A stretch of 40,489 nt of DNA, taken from JAYPUG01 sp038117265 (GTDB lineage: Bacteria; Pseudomonadota; Alphaproteobacteria; UBA6615). Below, in pieces: positions 31,579 to 39,937 of the stretch (its first letter is position 1; the number at the start of each line of letters is the position of its first letter). Location of the stretch: assembly GCA_038117265.1 (NCBI GenBank), contig JAYOFO010000016.1, positions 1 to 40,489 on the forward strand, written 5' to 3'. Below the pieces are notes generated by a model, which saw only the letters and a list, made by a program, of their open reading frames with translations, made no database searches and was not told the DNA's origin. A program made the position numbers and the translations under genes.

Positions 31579-32787
31579 CTATTCCCACCAGTGCAGCGCG
31601 TCCTGCCCCTCGCCCTGGGTGCCGTTCGGACCGCCGCCGCCGGTGCGCAGATACATCTTGCGGTCGTGCCCGGGGCCGTACTTGCCCCCGAGCGCGTCGA
31701 CCAGCCAGTCGTGGCACATCATGTGATGGTCGTGGCGCGCCTGCTGGTCGCCGAACATTCGGGCCTGGTGATAGGTGTCCTCGTAGACCCACAGCTCCTT
31801 GGGCGCTCTGATCTTGTCGTAGAACTCGTAGACCAGCTCGACCGGGCTGCGGGAATCGTACTCGCCGACGGTCATCAGCACGGGGCACTTGATGTCGGCC
31901 TCGCGGCCCTCGACGGTCATCTGCGCCACCCAGCCGTCGAGCTCCTCCTCGCTGGATGCGCCCATCAGGTAGCCGAAGAGCTGTTTGTAGCGCGGCGAGA
32001 AGGTGTCGAGGATGAAGTACTTGTCGAGCGCCGACGTCCACGGCGCCGCCACGGCCTGGATCAGCGGATGGCCCGAGGCCGCGACCTCGAGCCCCCAATG
32101 GGCCCCCATCGACAGCGCATAGACGGTGATCTTGGTCTCGTCGACCTCGTCGCGCTTGGCCATGTATTCCGCGATCGCCAGGACCGCGCGCTCGTAATTG
32201 TCGGGCGTCAGCCTGATGCCACGCAGGTTCGACATGCCCTGCCCCGGCCCGTCGATGACCAGCAGGTGCATGCCGCGGTAATGCGCCTGGATGATGCGCG
32301 GATCGGGATAGATCTCCTTGGTCATGTCGCAGCCGGGAATGAAGATCACCAGCGGCGCGTTGGGCTCGCCCGGCAGCAGGTGGAAGTTGCACTGCAGCTC
32401 CACCCCCTCGAACGGAATCTCCAGCCGCTCGATCCTGTGGGGCGCGTGTTCGATCACCTTCTCGTAGTTGGCGATGCAGCGCCCGTGCAGATATTTCTTC
32501 TCATCGCTGCTCTCGAGCACGGGGTGCTGCGCCAGCGCAAAGGTCGACGAGGCGCGGTAGTAGAGCTCGAACGCCGTCGCGGAATGGCCCGCCGCGTCCT
32601 CCTCGGCCGCAACCCGCTCGAGCCGCTGGCCGATGCGACCGAGATGCTTGGAGATTTGGGCGTGGCTCTTGACGCTCTTGGGCAGCGGCCGGCCGTCCTC
32701 GTCCCAGTGGAAGACCTTGCCGGTCTCCTGGACGAGATAGTCGAAGATCCACTGCTGGCGGTCGCGTTGCAGGCGTGGCGTGCGCAT
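31579..32787 (-). CDS. Alpha/beta hydrolase, 2,6-dihydroxypseudooxynicotine hydrolase-like (second copy)
   Basis: This 402-residue protein has the same plan as the gene at 21962-23200: a helical cap of about 135 residues with HRIERLEIPFEGVELQ at its end, then a hydrolase domain with DGPGQGMSN, the nucleophile Ser in VYALSMGAHWGLEV, an acid in VGEYDSRSPVELV and a His in YEDTYHQARMFG. The two share little beyond these blocks, so they are old paralogues. GGGGGGAA precedes the ATG at 32787. A 75-base stretch resembling its 5' coding region lies inverted about 1 kb away (33677-33751). The reaction is inferred from the family only. Confidence 0.87.
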   Translation of the reverse strand: MRTPRLQRDRQQWIFDYLVQETGKVFHWDEDGRPLPKSVKSHAQISKHLGRIGQRLERVAAEEDAAGHSATAFELYYRASSTFALAQHPVLESSDEKKYLHGRCIANYEKVIEHAPHRIERLEIPFEGVELQCNFHLLPGEPNAPLVIFIPGCDMTKEIYPDPRIIQAHYRGMHLLVIDGPGQGMSNLRGIRLTPDNYERAVLAIAEYMAKRDEVDETKITVYALSMGAHWGLEVAASGHPLIQAVAAPWTSALDKYFILDTFSPRYKQLFGYLMGASSEEELDGWVAQMTVEGREADIKCPVLMTVGEYDSRSPVELVYEFYDKIRAPKELWVYEDTYHQARMFGDQQARHDHHMMCHDWLVDALGGKYGPGHDRKMYLRTGGGGPNGTQGEGQDALHWWE

Positions 32788-32980
32788 GGTGATTCCCCCC
32801 AAATGCTTGTTGTCGTTGCGTGACCCGGAATTTCCCGCACCGGGACATGCGGCGCAAGCTGTGATCGGGGCCAACCCGGCATGAACAGTGAAAAGCCCCC
32901 CGAACGGAACCGATCCGCCAGGAGCCGCCGCGCCCTTGCAACCGAAGGCGGCGAGCGAAAGGAAGTGTGTCGGTGCGGAA

Positions 32981-33604
32981 CTAGTCGATCCGGGGCAACG
33001 CGTCTCGGACGGCGTCCGCCATGGAGTCGCCCCAACTCTGCCAGTGATAGTTCGAACTGATCCGCCCCATCACCACTCCGTTCTTGTCGAGAAATATGGT
33101 CGTCGGGCACGAGCGAATTCCGATATCCGGCAGCTTCACTTCATCGCCGGAAGCGGAGAGGACGCGCCGCTGTTTCCTTTCATGGGCGATGATCGAATCG
33201 AACACCGGCACATCGAACCCTTCACGTGCGACAAACCCCACGGATGTTTCCAACGGTTCGCCGATCTGCAGAAATACGAACTGGACGTTGTCGTCGCCTC
33301 TGAAGCGCTCGCACAGTTCCGCGAGGCTCGGCATTTCTCGCCGACAGGGCGGGCACCAAGCACCCCAGAAGTTTATCGCGACGATCTTTCCGCGGTAATC
33401 GGCCATCGAACGGCGCGCACCAGAGGGATCGACGAATGCGATATCGGGAAACCGTTCGCCTTTCTGTGTGCCAACGGGAGCGTTTGCGACCTATTCCGCC
33501 GTGAAATAGGGGCGGAATCTATCGTCCAGAGCGACAGCGGCTTCGATACCCAGGAACAAAATCAGCAAACCAGCACCGATAGCGACCGGAAGTTTCTTCA
33601 ACAT
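32981..33604 (-). pseudogene. TlpA/ResA-like thioredoxin gene with an in-frame TAG
   Basis: The intact 3' part encodes a thioredoxin-fold domain with the redox motif in NFWGAWCPPCRREMP, the cis-Pro region IGIRSCPTTIFLDKNG and MADYRGKIVAINFWG ahead of them. This is typical of periplasmic TlpA/ResA proteins that reduce disulfides, for example in cytochrome c assembly. The same frame extends upstream to ATG 33604 (MLKKLPVAIGAGLLILFLGI, a clear signal anchor, with GGAG just before it; ATG 33616 is also possible). A TAG at 33491-33493 interrupts this, between the FRPYFTAE and VANAPVGTQKGERFPDIAF stretches. A domain started at 33406 or nearby would lack its export signal. The export signal and domain are otherwise well preserved, so the lesion is probably recent. 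Confidence 0.8.
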
Positions 33605-33676
33605 CCTTCTCCGCATGTCACGAATGTGGCCTTCCGGTTTTCGCGCCCGCAAATGATGCCATCCGCCTGCCGATCA

Positions 33677-33751
33677 CTCTTTCAGGAGATCGGCAAGGTC
33701 CTCCGCCATGGCGACGACGGCCGCCCCGTGCCCAGGAGAGTTGCGAGTCAC
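33677..33751 (+). pseudogene. Remnant of the 5' end of an alpha/beta hydrolase gene
   Basis: Translated on the plus strand, this stretch gives LFQEIGKVLRHGDDGRPVP, which matches LVQETGKVFHWDEDGRPLP at residues 18-36 of the hydrolase at 31579-32787. By hand the two 75-base stretches agree at 56 positions with no gap, and 14 of 25 codons give the same residue. An in-frame ATG lies at 33656. The similarity stops where the cupin gene's 3' end begins on the other strand. It looks like a fragment of a lost paralogue in inverted orientation. Confidence 0.6.
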
Positions 33752-33753
33752 TT

Positions 33754-34158
33754 TCAGGCCGCGGCCGCCGCCTCGTCGAGCCGCTGCACCATCTCGTCCA
33801 GGTTCGGGATCGGCGTGTAGTCTTCGCTGAGCGCGCCCGAGCCGGCCGGGCTCTTGCAGGTGAAGAAGCGGCATTCGGGCCCGAGCAGGCGGATGCCGTG
33901 CGGCACGCCGCGCGGGATGTAGACCATGTCGCCGGGGCCGATGATCTCCATCTCGTCGCCGAGAATCGTCGCGAGCCGTCCCTCGAGCACGTAGATCCAC
34001 TGTTCGTCGGTGGGATGCACATGGGGCGGCGGCGCATCGCCTTGCGCGTAGGTCACGATCCCGGCCTTGATGAGCTCTCCGCCATACTGCTTCATCATGA
34101 TGTGCGGGCGCGCGCTGTCGGGCGTCGGCACCATTTCGTCGGCTTTGTAGACAGGCAT
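33754..34158 (-). CDS. Small cupin-domain protein
   Basis: This 134-residue single-cupin protein has motif 1 PPPHVHPTDEQWIYVLEGRLATILG (two His and a Glu/Gln in metal-binding positions) and motif 2 PGDMVYIPRGVPHGI with the final His. The strand order is typical of metal-binding cupins used as dioxygenases or isomerases, but the substrate is not evident. AGGGGAG precedes the ATG at 34158. The C-terminus ends in a short poly-alanine run. It lies between the tRNA-Glu gene and the hydrolase remnant and has no obvious operon partner. Confidence 0.9.
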   Translation of the reverse strand: MPVYKADEMVPTPDSARPHIMMKQYGGELIKAGIVTYAQGDAPPPHVHPTDEQWIYVLEGRLATILGDEMEIIGPGDMVYIPRGVPHGIRLLGPECRFFTCKSPAGSGALSEDYTPIPNLDEMVQRLDEAAAAA

Positions 34159-34287
34159 GAAACTCCCCTTATTCGGAATGATGTCTTCTTCCCGACAACC
34201 ATGCGCCAGGAACGCCGGTTTCCTCAACCCGTATGGCATGCGGGCCGGTGGCGCCTCGGGGGCGGTCAAAACTCGGGCGGCGGAAAT

Positions 34288-34363
34288 TGGCGTCCCCAAC
34301 GGGATTCGAACCCGTGTCGCCACCTTGAAAGGGTGGTGTCCTAGGCCTCTAGACGATGGGGAC
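34288..34363 (-). tRNA. tRNA-Glu (anticodon UUC)
   Basis: Read on the minus strand, this 76-base gene folds as a full cloverleaf: acceptor stem GTCCCCA/TGGGGAC, a D arm, anticodon stem CCACC/GGTGG with loop CTTTCAA (anticodon TTC, glutamate), T arm ACGGG TTCGAAT CCCGT, discriminator G and an encoded CCA. The 3' end points toward the accessory catabolic region. Confidence 0.97.
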
Positions 34364-34447
34364 GCCGGGCCTCGATGAGGCGGCTTCGACATAACGACAG
34401 GCGGGCGCGAAATCAAGCGCCGTTCGCGCACGCACGAGCCGCTGCGG

Positions 34448-36253
34448 TCAGGGGTGGGCGACGTCGTCGATGACGAGCTGCACGTCCTCGCGGCCCTGCC
34501 AGTCGTCGGGGCGCAGCTTGCCGGCGATCATCATCCCCACCCCGTCGCTCTTCAGCAGCGCATCGCCCAGCGGCTCGCCCACGGCGCGGAAGGCGATCGC
34601 CTTGAGCCGCCCGCCGGCCTCGTCGGCCAGGAAGCAGCGCACATGGCCGGTGCCCACCACGTCGGCCTTGGCGACGCGGGCCGAGGTGACGGCAAAGCGC
34701 GGCTCGGAATTGCCCGCGCCGAACGGCGCCAGGCGCTGCAGCGCGTCGACCAGCCCGAACTGGGCGCCCGACAGGCTGATCGCCCCGTCGATCCGGAGGG
34801 TCGGGACGACGGCGTTGCGCGCGATGTCGTGGGCGACGCGCTCGTCGAGAAAGGCCGTGAATTCGTCGAGCCGGTCGCGCGCCACGGTCAGCCCCGCGGC
34901 CATCTTGTGCCCGCCGCCGTTGAGCAGCAGCCCGGCCTGGCGCGCCGCGATCACGGCGGAGCCCAGGTCGACGCCTTCGACCGAGCGGCCCGAGCCCTTG
35001 CCCTCGGCGCCCTCCAGCCCGATCACGAAGGCCGGCCGGTTGTAGCGGTCCTTCAGGCGGCTCGCCACGATGCCGATCACGCCCGGGTGCCAGCCCTCGC
35101 CGGCCACGACCAGCGCGGCGGCGTCCGTCAGGTCCATCGCCTCGGTCCGGGCGATCGCGGCGTCGAGCACCGCCGCCTCGATCTCGCGCCGCTCGGTGTT
35201 CCACGCATCCAGCCGGCGCGCGATCTCGGTCGCCTCGCCGGCATTGGGCGTCATCAGCAGGCGCGCGCCCAGCCCCGCCTCGCCGACCCGCCCGCCGGCA
35301 TTGACCCGCGGGCCGAACATGAAGCCGGCGTGATACTCGGTGATCCGGCTGTCGACCCGCGCCACGTCGGCCAGCGCAACGAGGCCGGCGTTGCGCCGGC
35401 GCCCCATGACCTTGAGGCCCTGGCTGACCAGCGCGCGGTTGATCCCGACCAGCGGCACCACGTCGCACACGGTGCCCAGCGCCACCAGGTCGAGCAGCTC
35501 CAGCAGGTCGGGCTCGGGCCGGCCGGCCTGGGCGTACCAGCCGCGCTCGCGCAGCATGCGGTTCACCGCGACCGCGAACAGGAAGGACACGCCGACCGCC
35601 GCCAGGGCGCCCTGCCCGCTAGTGTCGTCGAGCCGGTTGGGATTGATCACCGCGACCGCGCGCGGCAGCGCCGGTTCGGCCACGTGATGGTCGACGACGA
35701 TGACGTCGAGGCCGGCATCCGCCGCCGCCTCGAGCGGCGCGAACGCCGTGGTGCCGCAATCGACGGTGATCACCAGGGCGATGTTCTCGGCCGCGAGGCG
35801 CAGCATGGCGGGTGCGTTGGGGCCGTAGCCCTCGACGATCCGGTCGGGGATATAGACCCGCACCGGCACGCCGAGCGCGGCGAGGAAGCGCGCGAGCAGC
35901 GCCGAGGAGGTCGCACCGTCCACGTCGTAGTCGCCGAAGATCGCGATCGGCTCGCCATTGGCGATCGCCGCGACCAGCCGCGCGGCGGCCGCCTCCATGC
36001 CGGCCAGGCTCGCCGGGTCGGGCAGCGCGTCGCGCAGGGTCGGCTCCAGGAAGGCCTCGGCGTCCTCGACGCCGATCCCGCGCGCGGCCATCACCCGGCC
36101 GACGATCTCGGGCAGGTCGAGGCGCTGCGCCAGCGCCAGGCCGGCGCGCGCATCGGCGTCGCGCAGCAGCCAGCGGCGGCCGGTCACCGATCGCGCAACC
36201 AGGGTGTCCGCCCCGGACGCCCCGTTCGCAATCGGTTCGGTCGCCGCCGTCAT
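34448..36253 (-). CDS. recJ: Single-stranded-DNA-specific exonuclease RecJ
   Basis: RecJ is a 5'-to-3' single-strand DNA exonuclease used in recombination and mismatch repair. The 601-residue protein has DHH-domain motifs FGDYDVDGATS (I), TVDCGTT (II), VVDHHV (III) and ALGTVCDVVPL (IV), a linker, the DHHA1 domain with GGGHKMAAG, and a C-terminal OB-like domain (LAPFGAGNSEPRFA). An N-terminal extension of about 30 residues, MTAATEPIANGASG and on, is variable in the family. The ATG at 36253 follows glpX with a seven-base gap, so it is translated from the same message as aminotransferase, hom and glpX. Confidence 0.96.
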   Translation of the reverse strand: MTAATEPIANGASGADTLVARSVTGRRWLLRDADARAGLALAQRLDLPEIVGRVMAARGIGVEDAEAFLEPTLRDALPDPASLAGMEAAAARLVAAIANGEPIAIFGDYDVDGATSSALLARFLAALGVPVRVYIPDRIVEGYGPNAPAMLRLAAENIALVITVDCGTTAFAPLEAAADAGLDVIVVDHHVAEPALPRAVAVINPNRLDDTSGQGALAAVGVSFLFAVAVNRMLRERGWYAQAGRPEPDLLELLDLVALGTVCDVVPLVGINRALVSQGLKVMGRRRNAGLVALADVARVDSRITEYHAGFMFGPRVNAGGRVGEAGLGARLLMTPNAGEATEIARRLDAWNTERREIEAAVLDAAIARTEAMDLTDAAALVVAGEGWHPGVIGIVASRLKDRYNRPAFVIGLEGAEGKGSGRSVEGVDLGSAVIAARQAGLLLNGGGHKMAAGLTVARDRLDEFTAFLDERVAHDIARNAVVPTLRIDGAISLSGAQFGLVDALQRLAPFGAGNSEPRFAVTSARVAKADVVGTGHVRCFLADEAGGRLKAIAFRAVGEPLGDALLKSDGVGMMIAGKLRPDDWQGREDVQLVIDDVAHP

Positions 36254-36260
36254 CCCGGGC

Positions 36261-37244
36261 TCAGTCGTCCCAGCCGGTCTTGCGCGAGAAATTGTGGCGG
36301 GTGATGACTTCGCGCACGGTGCCCGTCACCGAGCGCATCACGATGGTGTGCGTCTCGGCCGCGGTGCCGCTGCGGCGCACGCCCTTGAGCATGGCGCCGT
36401 CGGTGACGCCGGTAGCGCAGAAGATGACGTCGCCGGTCGCCAAATCGTCGCGATCGTAGACCCGGTCGAGATCCTCGATGCCGAGCTTGCGCGCGCGTCC
36501 GATTTCGTCGTCGTTGCGGAACAGCAGCTTGCCCTGGATCTGACCGCCGATCGACTGCAGCGCCGCGGCCGCGAGCACGCCCTCGGGCGCGCCGCCGCTG
36601 CCGAGATACATGTCGATCCGGCTCCCCGGGTCCGATGTGGCCATGACGCCGAAGATGTCGCCGTCGGAGATCAGGAAGATGCGCGCGCCGGCGCCGCGGA
36701 CCGCACCGATCAGCTCCTCGTGGCGCGGACGGTCGAGAATGCAGACGGTCAGGTCCGCGACCTTGCACCCCTTTTCCTTGGCGAGCTTCTTGAGGTTGTC
36801 CAACGGCGACGCCTCGATGTCGATCAGCCCGTCGGGATAGCCGCCGCCGATGGCGATCTTCTCCATGTAGACGTCGGGCGCGTTGAGGAATCCGCCGTCG
36901 GGCGCCAGCGCCAGCACCGCCATGGCGTTCGCGTTGGCCTTGGCGGTGATCGTCGTGCCTTCGAGCGGATCGAGGGCGATGTCGATCTTGGGGCCGCCCG
37001 CGCCGACCTTCTCGCCGATATAGAGCATCGGCGCCTCGTCGCGCTCGCCCTCGCCGATGACGACCGTGCCGTCGATGTTCATGGCGTTGAGTGCCTTGCG
37101 CATGGCCTCGACCGCCGCCGCATCGGCCTCGCGCTCGTCGCCCCGCCCGACCCAGCGCGCGGCCGCCAACGCCGCGGCCTCGGTCACGCGAACGGCCTCG
37201 ATCGCCATGTTGCGGTCCATCACCGCCTCGCTCTGGCTGGCCAT
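36261..37244 (-). CDS. glpX: Class II fructose-1,6-bisphosphatase
   Basis: GlpX hydrolyses fructose-1,6-bisphosphate to fructose-6-phosphate in gluconeogenesis, and in some bacteria also sedoheptulose bisphosphate. The 327-residue protein shows metal-binding GEGERDEAPMLYIG, DPLEGTTITAK and GSGGAPEGVLAAAAL, all hallmark class II segments. The C-terminus, HNFSRKTGWDD, is typical of alphaproteobacterial GlpX. AGGGGGAA precedes the ATG at 37244. It follows hom by 50 bases and precedes recJ by seven. The hom-glpX-recJ order is widespread in Rhodospirillales and supports the taxonomic reading. Confidence 0.96.
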   Translation of the reverse strand: MASQSEAVMDRNMAIEAVRVTEAAALAAARWVGRGDEREADAAAVEAMRKALNAMNIDGTVVIGEGERDEAPMLYIGEKVGAGGPKIDIALDPLEGTTITAKANANAMAVLALAPDGGFLNAPDVYMEKIAIGGGYPDGLIDIEASPLDNLKKLAKEKGCKVADLTVCILDRPRHEELIGAVRGAGARIFLISDGDIFGVMATSDPGSRIDMYLGSGGAPEGVLAAAALQSIGGQIQGKLLFRNDDEIGRARKLGIEDLDRVYDRDDLATGDVIFCATGVTDGAMLKGVRRSGTAAETHTIVMRSVTGTVREVITRHNFSRKTGWDD

Positions 37245-37294
37245 CAATTCCCCCTTGTCGGTTGCGTCGTCCTGCCCGGCTGGTCCGGGCCGTC

Positions 37295-38590
37295 TCAAAC
37301 CAGTGATTCGATTCGAATCATTGTCGGCGGTTCGACAACGGAATCCAATGCCTCGATGCGGGATAACGTGCCGCGAAGGGCGGCTTCCTCGCATTCATGG
37401 GTGTTGATGACCACCGGCACGGCCTCCGTGGCGGACCGCGCGCGCTGCAGCATCGATTCGATCGACACCGACTCGTCACGGAAGGCGGCGGAAATGTCGG
37501 CGATCACGCCGGGCTGGTCCTTGACCATCAGCCGCACATAGTAGGCGCCCTGATGCCGCTCGATCGGCGCGGTCGCCGCATTGACGAGTTCGGATGCCGG
37601 CACGCCGAAGGTCGGCACCGTGCTGCCGCGCGCGATATCGACGATATCCGCAACCACGGCCGATGCCGTGGGCCCCTCGCCGGCACCGCGCCCCTCATAG
37701 ACCGTGTCGTCGACGAAGTCGCCGCGCGCCACCACCGCATTGTAGGCCCCCTCGACATGGGCGATCGCCGTCTCCTTCGAGACCATGCAGGGATACACGC
37801 GCTGTTCCAGCCCGTTGGCCGTCATGCGGGCGCTGCCGAGCAGCTTGATCCGGTAGCCGAACTCCTCGGCATAGTCGATGTCCTCGAGCGCGACCTGGCG
37901 GATGCCCTCGGTGTAGACGCCGGCGAAGTTCACCTTCGTGCCGAAGGCCAGGCTGGCGAGCAGCGCCAGCTTGTGCGCCGCATCGATGCCGTCCACATCG
38001 ACGCTCGGTTCGGCCTCGGCGTAGCCGAGCTTCTGCGCCTCGGCCAGCACCGTCTCGTAGGACAGGCGCTCCTCGCGCATCTCGGTCAGGATGTAGTTGC
38101 AGGTGCCGTTGAGAATTCCATAGACATGGGCGATGGCGTTGCCGGCCAGCCCCTCGCGCAGCGCCTTGACGATCGAGATGCCGCCGGCGATCGCGGCTTC
38201 GTAGTTGAGCGACTTGCCCGCCGCCTCGGCCGCTGCCGCCAGCGCGTTGCCGTGCATCGCCAGCAGCGCCTTGTTCGCCGTCACCACATGGCGCCCGGCG
38301 CCGATCGCGGCTTCGCAGACGGCCTTCGCCGGCCCGTCCTCGCCGCCGATGAGTTCCACCACGACGTCGGCGTCGGCCTCGCGCGCCATCGCCACCGGAT
38401 CGTCGAACCAGTCGAAACCGTCGAGCGCGATCCCCCGGTCCTTGCCCCGCGTGCGCGCCGACACGGCGACGATGTCGACCGGCCGCCCGCTGCGCCGGGC
38501 GATCAGGTCGCGGTGACGCGTCAGGACCTTGACGGTGCCGGTGCCGACCGTCCCCAGGCCGGCAATCGCCACACGAAGCGAATCCGCCAT
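37295..38590 (-). CDS. hom: Homoserine dehydrogenase
   Basis: This 431-residue enzyme reduces aspartate semialdehyde to homoserine, the branch point to threonine and methionine. The Rossmann domain begins AIAGLGTVGTGTVKVL; the substrate domain contains AAIAGGISIVKALREGLAGN and ILNGTCNYILTEM, with the Lys in DAAHKLALL; and a C-terminal ACT domain (YYVRLMVKDQPGVIADIS) allows feedback control, usually by threonine. The start at 38590 has GGGG upstream and lies 12 bases after the aminotransferase stop, so they are co-transcribed with glpX and recJ. Confidence 0.97.
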   Translation of the reverse strand: MADSLRVAIAGLGTVGTGTVKVLTRHRDLIARRSGRPVDIVAVSARTRGKDRGIALDGFDWFDDPVAMAREADADVVVELIGGEDGPAKAVCEAAIGAGRHVVTANKALLAMHGNALAAAAEAAGKSLNYEAAIAGGISIVKALREGLAGNAIAHVYGILNGTCNYILTEMREERLSYETVLAEAQKLGYAEAEPSVDVDGIDAAHKLALLASLAFGTKVNFAGVYTEGIRQVALEDIDYAEEFGYRIKLLGSARMTANGLEQRVYPCMVSKETAIAHVEGAYNAVVARGDFVDDTVYEGRGAGEGPTASAVVADIVDIARGSTVPTFGVPASELVNAATAPIERHQGAYYVRLMVKDQPGVIADISAAFRDESVSIESMLQRARSATEAVPVVINTHECEEAALRGTLSRIEALDSVVEPPTMIRIESLV

Positions 38591-38602
38591 ATCCGGCCCC
38601 GC

Positions 38603-39835
38603 CTATTTCGCGCCGACGGACATGCCCGCCGCATCGGCCGCCTCGGCCATCGCCCGTTCCGGTTCGGCGAACATGTGCCGGATGTTGCGCACGGCCTGGC
38701 GAATGCGCTGGGTGTTCTCGACCAGCGCGATCCGCACATGGCCATCGCCATGTTCGCCGAACCCGAGGCCCGGCGACACGGCCACGCTCGCTTCCTTCAG
38801 CAGAAGCTTCGAGAAGGCGACGCTGCCCAGCGACGTGAACGGTTCGGGGATCGGCGCCCAGATGTACATGCTCGCCGTGGGAACCGGCACGTCCCAGCCG
38901 GCCCGCCGGAGGCCATCCACGAGCACGTCGCGCCGCTCGCGATAGATCGCGCGCATCTCGTCGACGCAATCCTGCGGCCCGTTGAGCGCCACGGTCGCGG
39001 CCACCTGGATCGGCGTGAAGGCGCCGTAATCGAGATAGCTCTTCACCCGCGCCAGCGCGGCGATCAGCTGCGGGTTGCCCGCGGCGAAGCCGATGCGCCA
39101 TCCCGGCATGGAATAGGTCTTGCTGAGCGAGGTGAACTCGACCGCGACGTCCTTGGCGCCCGGCACCTGCAGGATCGAGGGGGGCGGATCGCCCTCGAAG
39201 TAGATCTCGGCATAGGCGAGGTCCGACAGCACGATGATGTCGTGGTCGCGGCAGAAGTCGACGACCTTGGCATAGAAGTCGAGACCGGCGGTCAGCGCCG
39301 TCGGGTTCGACGGGTAGCACAGGACCAGTGCGACCGGCTTGGGCTGCGAATGCAGGACCGCGCGCTCGAGCGCCTCGAGGAACTCGTCGTCGGGCGCGAC
39401 CGGCAGATAGCGCACCGTGCCGTCGGCGATGATGAAGCCGAACTGGTGGATCGGATAGGACGGGTTGGGCACCAGGATGAGGTCGCCCGGCCCGGTGATC
39501 GCCTGGGCCAGGTTGGCGAGCCCTTCCTTCGAACCGATGGTGACGATGGCCTCGCGCTCGGGGTCGAGCGACACGCCGAAGCGGCGCTGGTAATAGCCCG
39601 CCAGCGCCTTGCGCAGGCCCGGAATGCCCCGCGAGTTCGAATAGCGGTGGGTGCGCGGGTCGCGCACGGTCTCGACCAGCTTGTCGACGATGTGCGACGG
39701 GGTCGGAAGGTCGGGGTTGCCCATGCCAAAGTCGATGATGTCCGCACCCGCCGCGCGCGCCGCCGCCTTCATCGCGTTCACTTCGGCGAATACGTAGGGG
39801 GGCAACCGTCTGATGCGGTGGAAGTCCGTCTGCAT
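38603..39835 (-). CDS. Class I/II aminotransferase, AlaC / LL-diaminopimelate aminotransferase type
   Basis: This 410-residue fold-type I PLP enzyme has the usual order: PPYVFAEVNAMKAAARAAG near the N-terminus, FGMGNPDLPTP, PNPSYPIHQFG, CYPSNPTALTA, SDLAYAEIYF, and the PLP-binding Lys239 in SLSKTYSMPGWRIGF. Family members are annotated as LL-diaminopimelate aminotransferase or as the glutamate-pyruvate transaminase AlaC; which substrates apply here cannot be decided by eye. AGGACCC precedes the ATG at 39835. As first gene before hom it supports a place in aspartate-family amino acid metabolism. Confidence 0.92.
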   Translation of the reverse strand: MQTDFHRIRRLPPYVFAEVNAMKAAARAAGADIIDFGMGNPDLPTPSHIVDKLVETVRDPRTHRYSNSRGIPGLRKALAGYYQRRFGVSLDPEREAIVTIGSKEGLANLAQAITGPGDLILVPNPSYPIHQFGFIIADGTVRYLPVAPDDEFLEALERAVLHSQPKPVALVLCYPSNPTALTAGLDFYAKVVDFCRDHDIIVLSDLAYAEIYFEGDPPPSILQVPGAKDVAVEFTSLSKTYSMPGWRIGFAAGNPQLIAALARVKSYLDYGAFTPIQVAATVALNGPQDCVDEMRAIYRERRDVLVDGLRRAGWDVPVPTASMYIWAPIPEPFTSLGSVAFSKLLLKEASVAVSPGLGFGEHGDGHVRIALVENTQRIRQAVRNIRHMFAEPERAMAEAADAAGMSVGAK

Positions 39836-39937
39836 GGGTCCTGACCGAGAGCTATGGATGCACACCGGCGACACGCGCCGCCGGTTTTGCGCGTCTTTTA
39901 CATTTCCGCGGGCGGGCGCGCGAGGCCCTTTTGCGTG

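Noticed and set aside
34454..39844. Very long plus-strand open frames (600-800 codons) opposite recJ, glpX, hom and the aminotransferase
   Set aside because: They are shadows produced by high GC at third codon positions; their translations are His/Arg/Asp-rich with no domain motifs, while the minus strand encodes complete known proteins.
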